DNA of 64,000 bases. Origin: Eurosta solidaginis (Eukaryota > Arthropoda > Insecta > Diptera > Tephritidae). The stretch lies in NCBI RefSeq assembly GCF_040869045.1, contig NC_090322.1, positions 193,873,477 through 193,937,476 of the forward strand, written 5' to 3'. Below the pieces are notes generated by a model. The model was not told the origin of the DNA. It saw only the letters and a list, made by a program, of their open reading frames with translations, and searched no databases. Both the position numbers and the translations under genes were made by a program. Shown in pieces: positions 22,469 through 34,089 of this stretch (position 1 is its first letter; each line of letters opens with the position of its first letter).

Positions 22469-23236
22469 ATGGTAGTTATTTCAGATTTTCATTTCTATTT
22501 TTAACATAGCACATTCTTTTGCTTTTTCCAGATGATGAAAAGTTTTCAATTATGTCCATTATTGCTAATGCTCATAACAATTTGTGACATTGTGCGTGGA
22601 TACGAAAAAGAAATGACGATTTATGTTGAGGCTGGTAAGAATGAGTGCTTCTATCATCAAGTTCATATTGGCGAAACCATCGACATAGAATATCAAGTAA
22701 TTGATGGTGGACATGGCGACCTAGACATTAGCTTCTCAATGATCGATCCAATTGGTCTAATAATTGTAAGCGACTATAAAAAACCCGAGAATATACATCG
22801 GCACGGGGCAAACAAGGAAGGTGACTATGGTTTTTGTTTTGATAATACATTTAGTTCGTACCATCGCAAAACTGTGTTCTTTGAGCTTATTATTGAGCAA
22901 GAAGGACAATCAAGCAATAACAATGACTGGAATAAGGTTTCGACGGCCAAGACTCCAGAAGAGCTTTATGAAATCCAAGTACATGAAATTTTAGAATATG
23001 TTGGACGCGTACATATACATTTATCGAAAGCGCATCAAATTTTGAATATGTTACGCTCCAATGAAGCACGCGATCGCAATTTGGCAGAAGCAAACTATAA
23101 TAAAGTCAATATGTGGTCACTAATGCAGATTATAGCTATGATATCTGTAGGACTTATACAGGTATTTATGCTGCAAAGCATTTTTGATACCAATAATACA
23201 CGTATGAGTAAATTTTGGCGTAAATTAGGAATGTGA
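22469..23236 (+). CDS. p24/TMED family cargo receptor
   Basis: p24 proteins cycle between ER and Golgi and load cargo, such as GPI-anchored proteins, into COPII/COPI vesicles. The main exon (22532-23236) encodes 234 aa: signal peptide (1-23, hydrophobic LLLMLITICDI), a GOLD domain (about 24-125, with two Cys, CFYHQ... and GFCFDNTF, that form the usual disulfide), a coiled-coil stretch (150-195), one TM helix (about 198-222) and a short cytosolic tail ending FWRKLGM. The tail lacks a classical KKxx signal. An ATG at 22469-22471 directly precedes a GT-AG intron (22472-22531) whose removal joins it in frame to ATGATG, so the first exon may hold a single codon. Closest by memory to TMED1/5, in Drosophila perhaps opossum. 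Poly(A) signal AATAAA at 23513. Intact. Confidence 0.9.
22472..22531 (+). other. 60-bp intron after the first codon of the TMED gene
   Basis: GTAGTT at the donor and CTTTTTCCAG at the acceptor, with a pyrimidine tract. Splicing converts AAATG|ATGATG into three consecutive in-frame Met codons. Which Met starts the protein cannot be decided from sequence. Confidence 0.65.
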
Positions 23237-23640
23237 TATGCATTAAAAACGACCCATTTAGTAAAGCTGATAAATAATTGTAGTAGGAATGTAGCTCTAA
23301 TGCAAGAAAAACACTGCCTATATTTAAAGCCAAAGAAACAAAAAATTAATTTATTAAAGAAATTAACCAGTGAAGTGCTAGTTCCTCACCGTAGTACGGC
23401 AGAGCTAGACCCGTCAAATGGAAGTATTCAATTTAAATTAGGCGATCTCAAAAACACCTAAATCTACGTTTTTGGCTTCTTTTATTACGCCAAACTGTTT
23501 GCCATACTTTATAATAAAATTATTAGTCACAATTATATTTAAGCATTTCCTTGTATTTTTTGGGTGCCTATTAAATGGTATAATTAAAGGAAAAAACGAA
23601 TTTCTAACATTCTATGTTTAAACTTCCAGTTTTCAACTTA
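23237..23640. other. TMED 3' flank
   Basis: 3' untranslated sequence with AATAAA at 23513-23518, then AT-rich DNA up to the TIR element. No other feature seen. Confidence 0.5.
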
Positions 23641-24107
23641 GGCCCGGTTTTTCAGTACAAGTTCAACTAAGTTTGTCAGTTAAACTACGCTTAAACTTAT
23701 TCTGTAGTTTTTCAGTCTACTTTAACGGCCGATCTGGCATGGTTAAACTCTAGTTAACCTATCGGTGATTTGAGTTCGTTCGAAATGGTGTCGAATAAAC
23801 CCAACAAGCATTTGGGCTTGAGTACCATTAGAGCTCATGTTGATAACTAGCATACCTCTAAAATCTCAAGAGTTGTTACGATACAGTGGCTCAACTTGAG
23901 ATTCATAGTGTACTCTGCAAAAGAGAGAATTTTTTATAAAGCGAAAAATGCTATTAAGTTGAAAAAATTTAATTAACAACTTGTGATTCTCTAACTGGAC
24001 TCAAATGCTTACATACTACAGTATGTTTACGAAAATAAAATATGTATATTTTTGATAAATTACGCTTCATTACTGCTTTAAATCAGGTGTTTATTTCTCA
24101 CAATAAA

Positions 24108-25011
24108 TCAGCCCAATTCTAAACGAAAATTCCGTGCGAGTTTTTTCCCTTCTCCCATTCCTCGTATTCTAAATAAAAATTCCTTGTGAGTTTTTTCACT
24201 TCTCCCTTTCCTCCTATTCTGAACAATGTTCGAAAAAGCGGAAACCGATTATGGGAGAAAAGTAGGTATTATGAATGGATGTGAGAGGGAGATTTCTCTG
24301 CCATTTCTTAGGAGCTTTTTCACTTGTTGAATTAAAGGGAATGCATCAAAATAGTTAAAGGAAATTGGTTCTTTTAAGAAAGAACACTTATTTGCACAAA
24401 TTTTTGCTAAAATATGTACATTCTACCACAATATTCTCACTGTTAATACAAAAACAACAACAACCACAATATTCTTTAAGTCGAAAAGTATATCATAAGC
24501 AACGGAAGAGCTCTTTGTATATTTGATGCAGCCATCCAGAAATTGCGCAAGGATTTTTTAAGAAGGTTTAATTAGATTTTGGCATATGGCGAACGGCGAA
24601 CTCAACTCGACGTGGCCGCCAGAAAATTGCTTTGCAGAATGAAAGCAGGCAACTCCGACGGATTTGTATTATCCCGCCGTCTTCTTATGCTCCTCTGTTG
24701 AGGTTGCTGTGGCACCAATTCATTACTCATTTCAGTGAATACCACATGAAATGCAATAATGTGCATTGTTTATACATTATTTCTTAATTTCAAACAAATT
24801 CGGAACAATAATTAAACTTTTCAATTTTTTAAACAAAATAAGAAATGCGCAGCGAAATTTCAATTGACAAAACAGGTGACTTCGAAAATTCGAAATTCCT
24901 ATTCCCCAATTTTTCTTCTCCCTAGGAGAAAAGAATTGGAGGAATTTTTCCGCGGGAATAAAAAAAATCCGCGAGAACAAAATTCCGCGAGAATATTTAG
25001 AATTGGTCTGA
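24108..25011. mobile_element. TIR element, TCAGCCCAATTCTAAA ends
   Basis: The ends are TCAGCCCAATTCTAAAC (left) and the inverse of TCAGACCAATTCTAAAT (right). Inside both ends are GGAGAA/TTCTCC-rich words (CTTCTCCCATTCCTCG, GGAGAAAAGAATTGGAGGAA). About 0.9 kb; no protein recognised. A related piece lies at 18180-18300. Confidence 0.65.
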
Positions 25012-25513
25012 ATAGCTGTTGGCTTTGGTGGTACCAACTTGGTGATTTTTTTTTCAACTTCACCTCAGCTCGCCCTGGAGAAACGTGTTGAATATTCATT
25101 TGCGAACTGTACATTTCTCAAAATCTCCCAAAGGTTGATAATAATTTGAAAATGCTAATGACGTTGGAGATCAACTCGAGAACTATACAATTTACAAAAT
25201 TTCTCAAGGGTTGGATAGTGATTGGAGAATGAAGTTGGATATCAACTTGAGAGCTATATGGTTTAAGAATAACTAGATAATGATTTGGATATCTCCTCCA
25301 GAACTAGATATATATTTCGCGAGAGAAATATCTTTTAAATGTTTGTTGGGTAAGCAAAATCCAGCTGTTGTCGCATCTACAAATTATCTATAGATAAAAA
25401 ACCAAAGCGGCCTTAAACTGTGACTGAAAACTGCTAAGTAGTTTAACTGGAGTTTAAATTTGACTAGAGTTTAAGCAAACTTGGTTTAAGCTTACAGCTC
25501 CGACAATAAGCAG

Positions 25514-26230
25514 TTTTTCATATAGATGAGTTTAATACATGCTTATGCATTATGAGTAGATTGCATGGATTTTTATGGAGAATGCTAGAATGAGCGACAC
25601 TAGCGCCATCTGATATTGAAAAGCAGCCAACTCCCCAATTTTTTCCAAGCAAATAATCACCCCTATTGCGAGTGTCGATTGCAGTAGATAGTCGACCGCT
25701 GAGCGATAATCGATTATCTTTATAATGTATACAAATTATGTTATATACATCGAAAAGTTGAAAAAATAGCAAAATCTCTCTTGTATAAAATAACTGTTTA
25801 TAATGGTCCAAAGATTTGGCTATTAATTTGTATAGTAATAATATTAAATGCAAAAAATTTAATCGACAAATTGTCGATTCTATTCCGATCGACACTCGCA
25901 ATAGGGGGGAATAAGAAGAAGAATTTGACACTTGCGTTGGCTAAGGGTGTTGGCACACTTTGCAAGTGAAATTATTTTTTCCACTGGTTGCTAAATTTTC
26001 TAACATTTTTCACAATTAAAAACTGCAATATTACAATCGAATACGACACAAAATAAGTTAGCAAGTATTTTTGTTGTATAGAGAGAATATTTACAACAGT
26101 GCTTCGCGAAATTTTGTATGTGAATGGGCAAGGCGTAATAAACTTCAATTCCCCAGTCTGAAGTTCCTTCATATTTACAAACGCAACATCTTGGTTGATT
26201 GTGGCGATGTTATTGGAATGCATAAGCATA
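25514..26230. mobile_element. MITE (37-bp TIR family), split, right TIR lost
   Basis: It begins with TTTTTCATATAGATGAGTTT like the complete copy at 43212-43674, and the interior matches that copy in inverted orientation (AGATGGCGCTAGTGTCGCTC, ATGTTGCGTTTGTAAATATG). The match stops at GGAATGCATAAGCA, so most of the right TIR is gone. It is split by the element at 25660-25909. Confidence 0.75.
25660..25909. mobile_element. 250-bp MITE inside another MITE
   Basis: CCCCTATTGCGAGTGTCGAT at the left and its exact inverse ATCGACACTCGCAATAGGGG at the right. The uninterrupted target is visible in the related copy at about 43527-43545. Non-coding and AT-rich inside. Confidence 0.8.
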
Positions 26231-27018
26231 GATTAGATTGATACGAATCTTTTGTTTACGCTCTCATATTTTCGCTCTCACGAGGGATTTATCTCCTAGT
26301 TGTTGCTGGCAACAATAACAGATAAATACCTCGCGCCAGCTGAAGCGGGTGCCAGAACAAAAAATGTGCCAGCCAAAACGAAAAACGTGCCAAAAATCTT
26401 GGTAAACTTTAGTTTGACCTACAACTGTAGAATAGCGTTCAAAAATTATGGGAAAAAGGATAAAAATACTTGTTTTAGTGTAAGTATTATTAGTTCGAAG
26501 GCGTAGGGTAAATCTTATTTCTCATTCAATAGTTATCACTAAAAATAGGTTTTGTAAATATGAACTCCCGATGCAACCAGCCCATTTTGATCACAGAACC
26601 TGGAACGCCAGACATGCAGGATAAGCCCTATCCATTAAATAATGTTAACTATTATATCATAGCTCCGATTTACTGAAATTTAAAAGAATATATGGTTTTC
26701 ACTGCGAGTTAAGTGCGTTACAATATTTGACTAATTAATTTAATCGAAATGTTAGTTTTACTTAGATTTGTTTATATTTAACTCTAACTAGTCGTATTAT
26801 TTTAAAATAACTTTAAGGAAATAAATATTTTACGACTATCATTTTATTAAATGATTGAAACTATAATCGCCGAAATGTATGTCAAAAATCCCCATTTTCT
26901 GATCTATTCATTTTTGTTTGGAGTGGCATCATTAATAAATGTTATAAAAAATGTGCATTTTGACAGCGCTCTCTCGAAACAAAGAGTTGCAAATCCATTC
27001 ATCTATGGCATAAGCTTG
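26231..27018. other. non-coding stretch before the LINE
   Basis: AT-rich, no gene. 26940-26975 (ATAAAAAATGTGCATTTTG, AGCGCTCTC) matches, inverted, a word at 37683-37715. The bases 27006-27018 are the left half of the LINE target site. Confidence 0.45.
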
Positions 27019-27066
27019 TTGTTGTTGTTGTAGCAGTGCTTCGCCCCACCTAATAGACGCGACCGA

Positions 27067-30000
27067 TCACAAACTGTCATCAATATCCTCTAACGGGAGT
27101 CCAAGGAAACTTGCTGTTTCAACAGGGGTGGACCATAGGGAAAGGGGTGTTAGAGGCGTTGGTTCCACATTACAATTATAGAGATGGTTGGTGTCATGTG
27201 GGGACACATTGCAAGCGGGGCATACATTTTGTATGTCGGGGTTGATTCTGGATAGGTAAGAGTTTAACCTGTTACAGTATCCAGAACGAAGTTGAGCCAG
27301 AGTGACACGCGTTTCCCTGGGGAGTATGCGTTCCTCTTCCGCAAGTTTTGGATACTTTACTTGAGTACTGGGTTCACCGGGCAATTCCCGGAATAAAGGT
27401 CCGACGCCTGTTTGTGGAGTTCACCAAGGACCTGCTTGTGTTTTTTCGCTTCATACGGCTGTGTTCTCAGATGCCGTATTTCCTCAAAATGCTTACGGAG
27501 ATGACTCCTTAAGCCCCTAGGCGGTGCTGGCTCGTCAATCAGATTTCTGTTGGGATGCCCAGGTTTCTGGGTATTCAACAGGAACTGTTTGGTCAGCATC
27601 TCGTTTCTTTCCCTGATAGGGAGTATTCTCGCCTCATTATGTAGATGGTGTTCTGGGGACATAAGAAGACAGCCCGTGGCAATTCTGAGAGCAGTATTTT
27701 GGCAGGCCTGTAGCTTCTTCCAGTGGGTAAAGGCTTGGCGACCATATGGTGACGCGTAGCACGTAATCGGCTGGCTAATTGCTTTGTATGTAGTCATGAG
27801 CGTTTCTTTATCTTTTCCCCAAGTACTGCCAGCAAGAGATTTGAGGATTTTGTTACGGCTCTGAATTCTCGGAACAATTGCGGCTGCGTGCTCACCAAAA
27901 TGTAGATCCTGATCAAACGTCACACCCAAGATTTTGGGGTGTAGGACAGTCGGTAGCGTAGAGCCATCGACGTGGATGTTCAAAATGGTCGACATTTGGG
28001 ACGTCCATGTTGTAAATAAGGTCGCGGAAGATTTAGTCGGTGATAATGCCAGGTTTCGCGAGGCGAAAAAACTGGAGAGATCAGGGATGTAGCCGTTTAT
28101 TTTATTGCATAGCTCATCGATCTGTGGGCCTGGGCCTGTGGCCATTACTGTGCAGTCATCGGCGTAGGAAACGATTGTGACTCCTTCCGGTGGTGAAGGT
28201 AGCTTAGATATGTAGAAATTAAACAGAAGTGGGGATAGGACACCACCCTGTGGCACCCCTTGTTTAATTCTCCTTGGCTTTGATGTTTCGTTTCTAAATA
28301 GCACCGATGCCTGCCGACCACCCAGATAATTTGCGGTCCACCTTTTAAGACATGGGGGAAGGGTAGACCCTTCCAGGTCTTGCAGTAACGAGCCATGGTT
28401 GACCGTATCAAAAGCTTTTAATTGTCTAGCGCTACGAGTACTGTTCTATGGTGGGGGTTTTGATTTAAACCGCAATTTATCTGGGTGCTAATGGCATTTA
28501 GCGCGGAGGTAGTGCTATGGAGTTTTCTGAAGCCATGCTGATGGGAGGCTAGTTGCAAATTTGCTTGGAAATAAGGGAGCAAAATGGCTTCGAGCGTCTT
28601 TGCTACTGGCGATAGGAGAGATATCGGACGATACGACTCTCCTATGTTAGCTGGTTTACCAGGCTTTAGTAGCGGGACCACCTTGGCCATTCTCCATTTC
28701 TCGGGTATGACAAAGGTGGAAAGAGACAGGTTGAAGACCTGCGCTAAATATTTGAAACCCTCTTTCCCTAGGCTTTTAAGCGTCGGCATGGCTATGCCGT
28801 CTGGGCCCACTGCTTTGGATGGTTTAGCACGACCAATGGCGTCCTCAACCTCTTTAGCGGTGATGGTGATTGGTGACGCGCTGAATTTGTGTTTATGTGC
28901 GCGTCTATTGGCTCTCCGTCTATCTTTGTCGACCGTAGGATGCATTATATATTGTCGGCAGAAAGCGCTCGCGCATTTTTTCGCATCCGACAGCACTTTG
29001 TCGCCAAAGGCGATGGAAACTTGGTCTTTGTGCTTAGTCGGATTCGATAGGGACTTTACGGTGGACCAAAGTTTACCCACACCGGTAGAGAGGTTACAAC
29101 CTCTTAGGTGCTCCTCCCATTTCGCCCGCTTGTGTTCATCCACAAGCAATCTGATGCGTTGGTTTATATCCCTTATTTGGGGGTCGCCTGGATCAAGCTG
29201 CCTTATAAGGTCACGTTCTCTCGCTAAGTTTGCGGCCTCCGCCGGGAAGTGGGGCCGGATTTCGGGAATTCTCCCGGCGGGAATGAAACGTGCCGAGGCG
29301 GATTCAATAACTTTGCGGAAGGCACGCTCCCCTTGGCGGGCATCAGTCGGGATAGGGAGGGCAGCAAAGAGGTTGTCTGTAAAGGATTTATATTCTTCCC
29401 ACTTTCCTTTTTTAAAGTTTATGAAAGTGCGTTTTTCGGTGACGATGAAGTCGGCGGTACAAGCGAAACAAGTATAGGCAGGTGGTCGGATGCCAATGAT
29501 ACCATCGGCTGCCAGTTGACGCAGTTTACGAGTTCTGCGCTCACGATTGAGATATCTGGCGAACTGAGACAGCTTCCTACCATACGTGTGGGGGCGTCTC
29601 CGTTTATTGTGCGGAACGTCGTTTCTTCTATTTGATCCGCCAACATCTCGCCCCTACTGTCCGCCCGCAAATTTGAATGCCATAGATCATGATGGGCATT
29701 GAAGTCGCCTAAAATAATGCGATTGTTTCCAGTGAGTAAGGCTCTGATATTAGGGCGGTATCCACTGGGGCAACAGGTGGCAGGGGGGATGTAGATGTTG
29801 ATGATTTCTAGGTTTGCATCGCCTGACCGGACAGATAGGCCTTGACGTTCTAAGACGTTGTCCCTGCGGTCGATGCCAGGATCAAATATGTGATATTGCA
29901 CAGAGTGGTGTATTATAAACGCGAGGCAGCCTCCATTTCCGCTCTCGCGATCTTTTCTGTGGACATTATACCCAGAGCAGGTCTGCAATGCAGATCGTGC

Positions 30001-30120
30001 TGTGAGTTTAGTCTCTTGAATCGCAGCGATGCGGATGTTGTGCCGCTTCATGAAATTGACTATCTCCGTAATCTTCCCAGTTAGTCCATTACAGTTTAAC
30101 TGCAGAATTCTGAAGTGCAT
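27067..30120 (-). pseudogene. LINE ORF2: endonuclease-reverse transcriptase, broken
   Basis: ORF2 starts at the ATG 30120-30118 (MHFRILQLNCNG), overlapping the end of ORF1 by 25 nt. Order: APE-type endonuclease (QLNCNG, IQETKL, LGDFNAHH, SDHLPI), linker, reverse transcriptase (PISLLSP, QHGFRKLHST, QGVPQGGVLSPLLFNFYI, the catalytic YADD) and a C-terminal Cys/His knuckle CPACNVSPHDTNHLYNC, ending at 27067. It would nick target DNA and copy the element RNA. Three frame breaks kill it: near 29460 between endonuclease and RT, near 28428 inside the first catalytic RT motif, and near 27360. Confidence 0.9.
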
Positions 30121-31034
30121 GAGGGGAGACGTCGCCACTCTGGGGGTAAGTGACGGGTGACTACGCCTGGGTTGAGGAAGGCCAGGACGCAATTGCTGTT
30201 GTGGCCCTGGGACTGTGCGTCCTTGGGAAGCATTGGGGTACCCGGATGATTTGGGTTTGCGACCTGGCAACATGGCGCGATGAAACCCGTCGAGGGGTTG
30301 CCGTCGCGGAGACCAGAACATCTAGGAAAGTGGCACCACCCAAGGCAGGAGCTGCATTGGGCGGATGTCGCAAACATATATATTCTGTGCTGGCAAACGG
30401 TGCAAACGGAGGTAGGGACTAAGAGTCTGTTTCCCTGACCTACACGATTGCTGCCGGAAAAGAGGGGGGGAGAAGACGGGGGCAGGGGCTGTTGCTCAGC
30501 ATTGCTTCCGACTCTACTACGAAGATTGTAGTTATGAGTGGTAGCAGCTGTTTGAGTTGTTGGCGCCGTAAGGCGCGAGCAGCAGCGGGTACTTGTTGTG
30601 GCTTGCTGAGCAGCGGGGCTGCTGGAAGGTAATGCTGGGGCGCTTAGACGTAGACTACGGGGCGCCCTTGGGCGTGAACAACAAGGAGCCACAAAAGATT
30701 TATAAAAGTTACGTGGACGTCGGGTTTTGGGATCAAGCCCAGAACAACCTGTCCGATGCAACCATCCCTTACACGAGACACACTGAACAGAGTATGACCG
30801 TCCTAAAAAGATTCTTTTCCGGCAGATGCAGCAAAACCATTTCTCAGGGCCGGGGTCAGGAGACGGACCCGGATTGGATTCGATACCTTCCCGGAGCAAG
30901 AGAATATGGAGCAGTCCTGCTGCAAGGAGCTGCTGGGAGGATGACAATTTGTGGGAGGGACGAAACAAATTAAATGGGGTTACACTGAAATGACAGTCCT
31001 TGGTCGGGAAAAATCCCGAGTCGCTCCGGTACAT
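30096..31034 (-). CDS. LINE ORF1 with PHD-like zinc fingers and 2A-like peptide
   Basis: An intact 312-aa frame. Residues 44-57 read ILLLREGIESNPGP, ending in the NPGP of ribosome-skipping 2A peptides, but the usual D of D-x-E-x-N-P-G-P is G. Two Cys-rich blocks follow: CCICRKRIFLGRSYSVQC with VSCKGWLHRTGC (about 67-96) and CTVCQHRIYMFATSAQC with LGWCHFPRC (about 212-245), both PHD/RING-like. Between them is a Ser/Ala/Pro-rich linker. The likely role is binding element RNA. If skipping works, a 56-residue leader would be released. The last nine codons overlap the ORF2 start. Confidence 0.8.
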   Translation of the reverse strand: MYRSDSGFFPTKDCHFSVTPFNLFRPSHKLSSSQQLLAAGLLHILLLREGIESNPGPSPDPGPEKWFCCICRKRIFLGRSYSVQCVSCKGWLHRTGCSGLDPKTRRPRNFYKSFVAPCCSRPRAPRSLRLSAPALPSSSPAAQQATTSTRCCSRLTAPTTQTAATTHNYNLRSRVGSNAEQQPLPPSSPPLFSGSNRVGQGNRLLVPTSVCTVCQHRIYMFATSAQCSSCLGWCHFPRCSGLRDGNPSTGFIAPCCQVANPNHPGTPMLPKDAQSQGHNSNCVLAFLNPGVVTRHLPPEWRRLPSCTSEFCS

Positions 31035-31127
31035 AGAACCGACTGCCTTGGGAAGCTTGTGTTAAACGCATCTGTATGAAAAATGTGCCACCGCATTTAG
31101 CTTAACCAACTTCTGATAAACCGGGCC

Positions 31128-32275
31128 TTAGAAGTGCAATTTTCTGATAATTTTATCGTCTCTTGCCATGATGTAACAGCTGCGACACACGTTTTTCGTT
31201 TACAATTTTTTTTTAGAAATAAACGTGAAATAATCGAGACGGGCTCGTTGCTTTTAAGCTTATAAATGTAAACTTTTGAAAAATTTCTAAGAGAAAGTTT
31301 GTTAAAAATGGTTTCCTTGGGGATGTCGGTCGTATTAAATGAAAAATGGCTGCAATTGTAATGGGTTGTTGGAGAATCCAAGAAACTGTTTAAATGCAGC
31401 CATTCTATCTCATGAACAAACGTTAATGAAAATAATTTGAAATTTCCAAGATCAAAAATATTGACAAATAGCCTTCTCTTATATGTTTGTAAACATTTAC
31501 AATTTACTTTCACAGCTAAATTATTTAATAACATTTGTCCTCAACGCTTATAAAATATTTCTGAAAAAATTTAAAATATATTTGTTTTTCAAAACGCTTA
31601 TATATCGTTTAATACAGCAAATTTACTTCAAGTTACTTTTCAAAACATTTACAGAAATGCCTGTTGAGATTTCAATAATTTTTCAAAACTATTTTCAATA
31701 AAATTTTTTTTATTTCACATTATTATGGTGAATGACAAGAACAAAGAAGTTTTTTGTAAATATTATCCCATTACTTTCTCTACCCCTTTATTTTGCAAGG
31801 ACGTTTATATGTGCACCGCAGTCTTGTTTATGGGGCACAAATTCATGAGCAATTTTTAATCAGCTGACTTTACAGTGGCGCTTCCTGTTAACCCACCTTA
31901 CTGGCGATGGCTTCGCTCTTTGCCTCAAGAATGGCTGTTTAGATTTCTTTACACTTTTGTCTTCATCTACACCTTTCGTCATATCGATTTAGTTACTTGC
32001 TATCGAAATAGTATCAAAATGCTATGTCGCTTTCGTATCTAAATTCCGTTTCGCTTTGTTCGAAACAGTTCTTTCCAAAAGCTAATAAGAATTCGAAGCA
32101 ACTGCGATATCTCCGGCTATAATTTCTTCAGAAATGTCGTATCGAATGAGTGACTTGTACGATAGAGAATGCTGGGAGGGATACGTTATATGTATGTATA
32201 TGTATTTATAAATGCTTTTCAAAATTTATTTATTTTTTATTTTTATTTATCAAAATTTATGAGAAGTGTATATTG
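31128..32275. other. AT-rich flank of NOP53
   Basis: No gene seen. The minus-strand frame at 31097-31534 has no family resemblance. TTTATT at 32225-32230 is an AATAAA signal on the minus strand, 46-51 nt after the NOP53 stop. Confidence 0.5.
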
Positions 32276-34044
32276 CTATATTTTAGATGAATTTCGTTGC
32301 TCACGTATCATCTGAAATGATACGCCGGGGTCTTTGTGTGAACTACGTGGGAAGCGTTTCACCTTCTTTGATTTTTGTTTTCCGGTTGCCACACTCACTG
32401 GCAGAATATTGCGTTTTTGGAAATTTTTAAAGCGATCGACCAGCAAACTAGATTCAGGTTTCACATTACGCAAATTTCCGGGTATATCTTCAGGCATATT
32501 AACGTCTACATCTGGTTCAACAAATTTAAGGCGACCCAAACGTTTCGTTTCGAATTTTTTCTTTAGTTCGACCTTTTTACGATGTTTTTTCAGTGCGTTT
32601 AGTTTCTCCGCTTCAGCTACTACTTCGGCTTTTATTGACTTGATCCTTAATGAAAAGAAAATATTAATTTATTTCAAATAAAAGTATATGCGTTAAAAAT
32701 TTTGCGAATATAGGTATTCGAGGTAATGAAAAGTAACAATTTTGCCTATCGGAATCGTTACAGTCGGTTTCTCTTTAGGTCTAGAATATCTTTATATAGG
32801 ATCCTAGGAACAACAAAAATCTTCCAGTAGAACTTTCACCTCGTCCGTTATCTGTATTCACCTGTTTAAATCGGCAATTTGTTTCTTGAGCGCGTTCTTT
32901 TCTGCATGCTTTTTCTTCAACTCTTTTTGTTGCAATTCTTTACGTCGTGACTTTTTACTTTTCCTCTTATTTTCCACAGGTGGATTAATGGTTTTATAAG
33001 GCCCGTCATCTTCACCATCTTTTGCGTGGTCATTTTCATCTGCCTCGTCATCATCTAAACCAGAACGCATTTCTTCAATCCGCCGTCTATTACGTTCTTC
33101 GGGTGTGACTTTCGTAAACATTTTAGTAGTGACGCGTTTTAAATGTTCTTCTACTTTTATAATTTTTTCTTCGCGTTCTGCTACTGTTTTTAAGAGTTTT
33201 TGGTGATCTTCCAACGATGGGTTGTAGCTCATACCAGGATGTGGTGCTTCAAATTTTCTGTAAATCATGATCAAGTTATATACTTATAAAAATGTGTACG
33301 GAAAATAAGAAGTGTTAGTTACCCACTTAGATTTTGTTGTGCGATGACGTATGCTATCATGCACTTTAACTACTGGCTTTCCAATGTTTTTCACGACATG
33401 CAATGCCAGCTCTTCGCTTATCCAGCCTTTTTCATCTTTTAAACCTGGGAACTTATCACGAAAATCTTCATCTAACCATATATCTTTGTCCGCCACTTTG
33501 GAACTACGACCTTTGCTTAATTTCTTTTCTACCGATTGATAGTAACGTTCCCTATCTTTGTTCGCCTGTAAGTGTCGTGGCTTAGTAGGATTGCGTACTT
33601 CCTCCTCAATGATTCGACCATTCTTCTTTTGTCGTACTCGATTTCTGTTTGGATTGGATGTATATTATTAATCATATTTACTTCTCCGATTGAGTTACCT
33701 TTTAACAATTGGATCCTGCACTTTTGAAGTATTATTAAGTGCTTCCAAAGAACGTAACGGTTTTTGAGCATTTAATTTGCGCTTTCGCTTCTCAGTAATC
33801 ACAGGCTGTTTACGTTTTGACAGTGTATCTTCGATGAAGAGATCCTCGTCCTTTTTATCTGCATATGAGCTATAATTAAAAAGTTTAACCAGTTTCTTTA
33901 TCTCGTATCTTCCCACAAAGTTCCTTACCCAATGCGCTCCTCCTGTCGCTTGTCTTCCAAAAATTCCTCAACATCTTTAATATCTGTTTTTCGCCAAGCT
34001 GACTTGGTTTTCTTTGAAATACGTTTTCTTTTTAGTGTGGACAT
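32276..34044 (-). CDS. NOP53 (GLTSCR2/PICT1) ribosome biogenesis protein
   Basis: NOP53 is a nucleolar protein that docks the exosome-Mtr4 machinery on pre-60S particles for 5.8S rRNA processing and 5S RNP loading. Exons on the minus strand: 34044-33929, 33869-33699, 33644-33327, 33257-32862 and 32645-32276. I followed every junction: all are GT-AG, all keep the frame, total 1371 nt (456 aa plus stop). Family signatures: [27 protein letters not shown] (about 203-220), a long Lys/Arg/Glu coiled coil, and [20 protein letters not shown] followed by [13 protein letters not shown] near the C-terminus. N-terminal and C-terminal basic runs fit nucleolar targeting. The third donor is unusual (AA|GTGGGT). 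The Drosophila counterpart is probably CG1785, from memory. Intact. Confidence 0.92.
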
Positions 34045-34089
34045 ATCTGCAACTGCAATAATAAACACACGTGCCTGAAAAGAAATTTG

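Larger units (their letters stand above)
27019..31052 (-). mobile_element. near full-length Jockey/CR1-like LINE with TSD
   Basis: A 4.03-kb non-LTR retrotransposon in minus orientation. The 3' end is a (TTG)n tail, TTGTTGTTGTTGTTGTAGCAG, at the left edge. The 5' end reaches past the ORF1 start. AAGCTTG flanks it on both sides (27012-27018 and 31053-31059). The joined flanks, GCATAAGCTTG + TGTTAAACGC, read as the uninterrupted TIR of the MITE family at 43212, which fixes the insertion point. It holds ORF1 (30096-31034) and a frameshifted ORF2 (27067-30120). Shorter relatives: 18418-19598 and the micro-insertion at 17522. Confidence 0.9.
23641..31127. mobile_element. TIR element enlarged by nested insertions
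   Basis: GGCCCGGTTTTTCAG (23641) and CTGATAAACCGGGCC (31113-31127) face each other and are flanked on both sides by TTA, a 3-bp duplication of the kind PIF/Harbinger elements make. The 7.5 kb between them is largely later insertions: the TIR element 24108-25011, the MITE 25514-26230 with its own insertion, and the LINE 27019-31052. Further GTTTAACT/AGTTTAAA words at 23660-23750 and 25410-25490 are probably the original body. Confidence 0.5.

Noticed and set aside
28584..29635. Long plus-strand frames (up to 297 aa) across the LINE
   Set aside because: Antisense shadows of the RT and endonuclease ORF2, whose motifs are on the minus strand.
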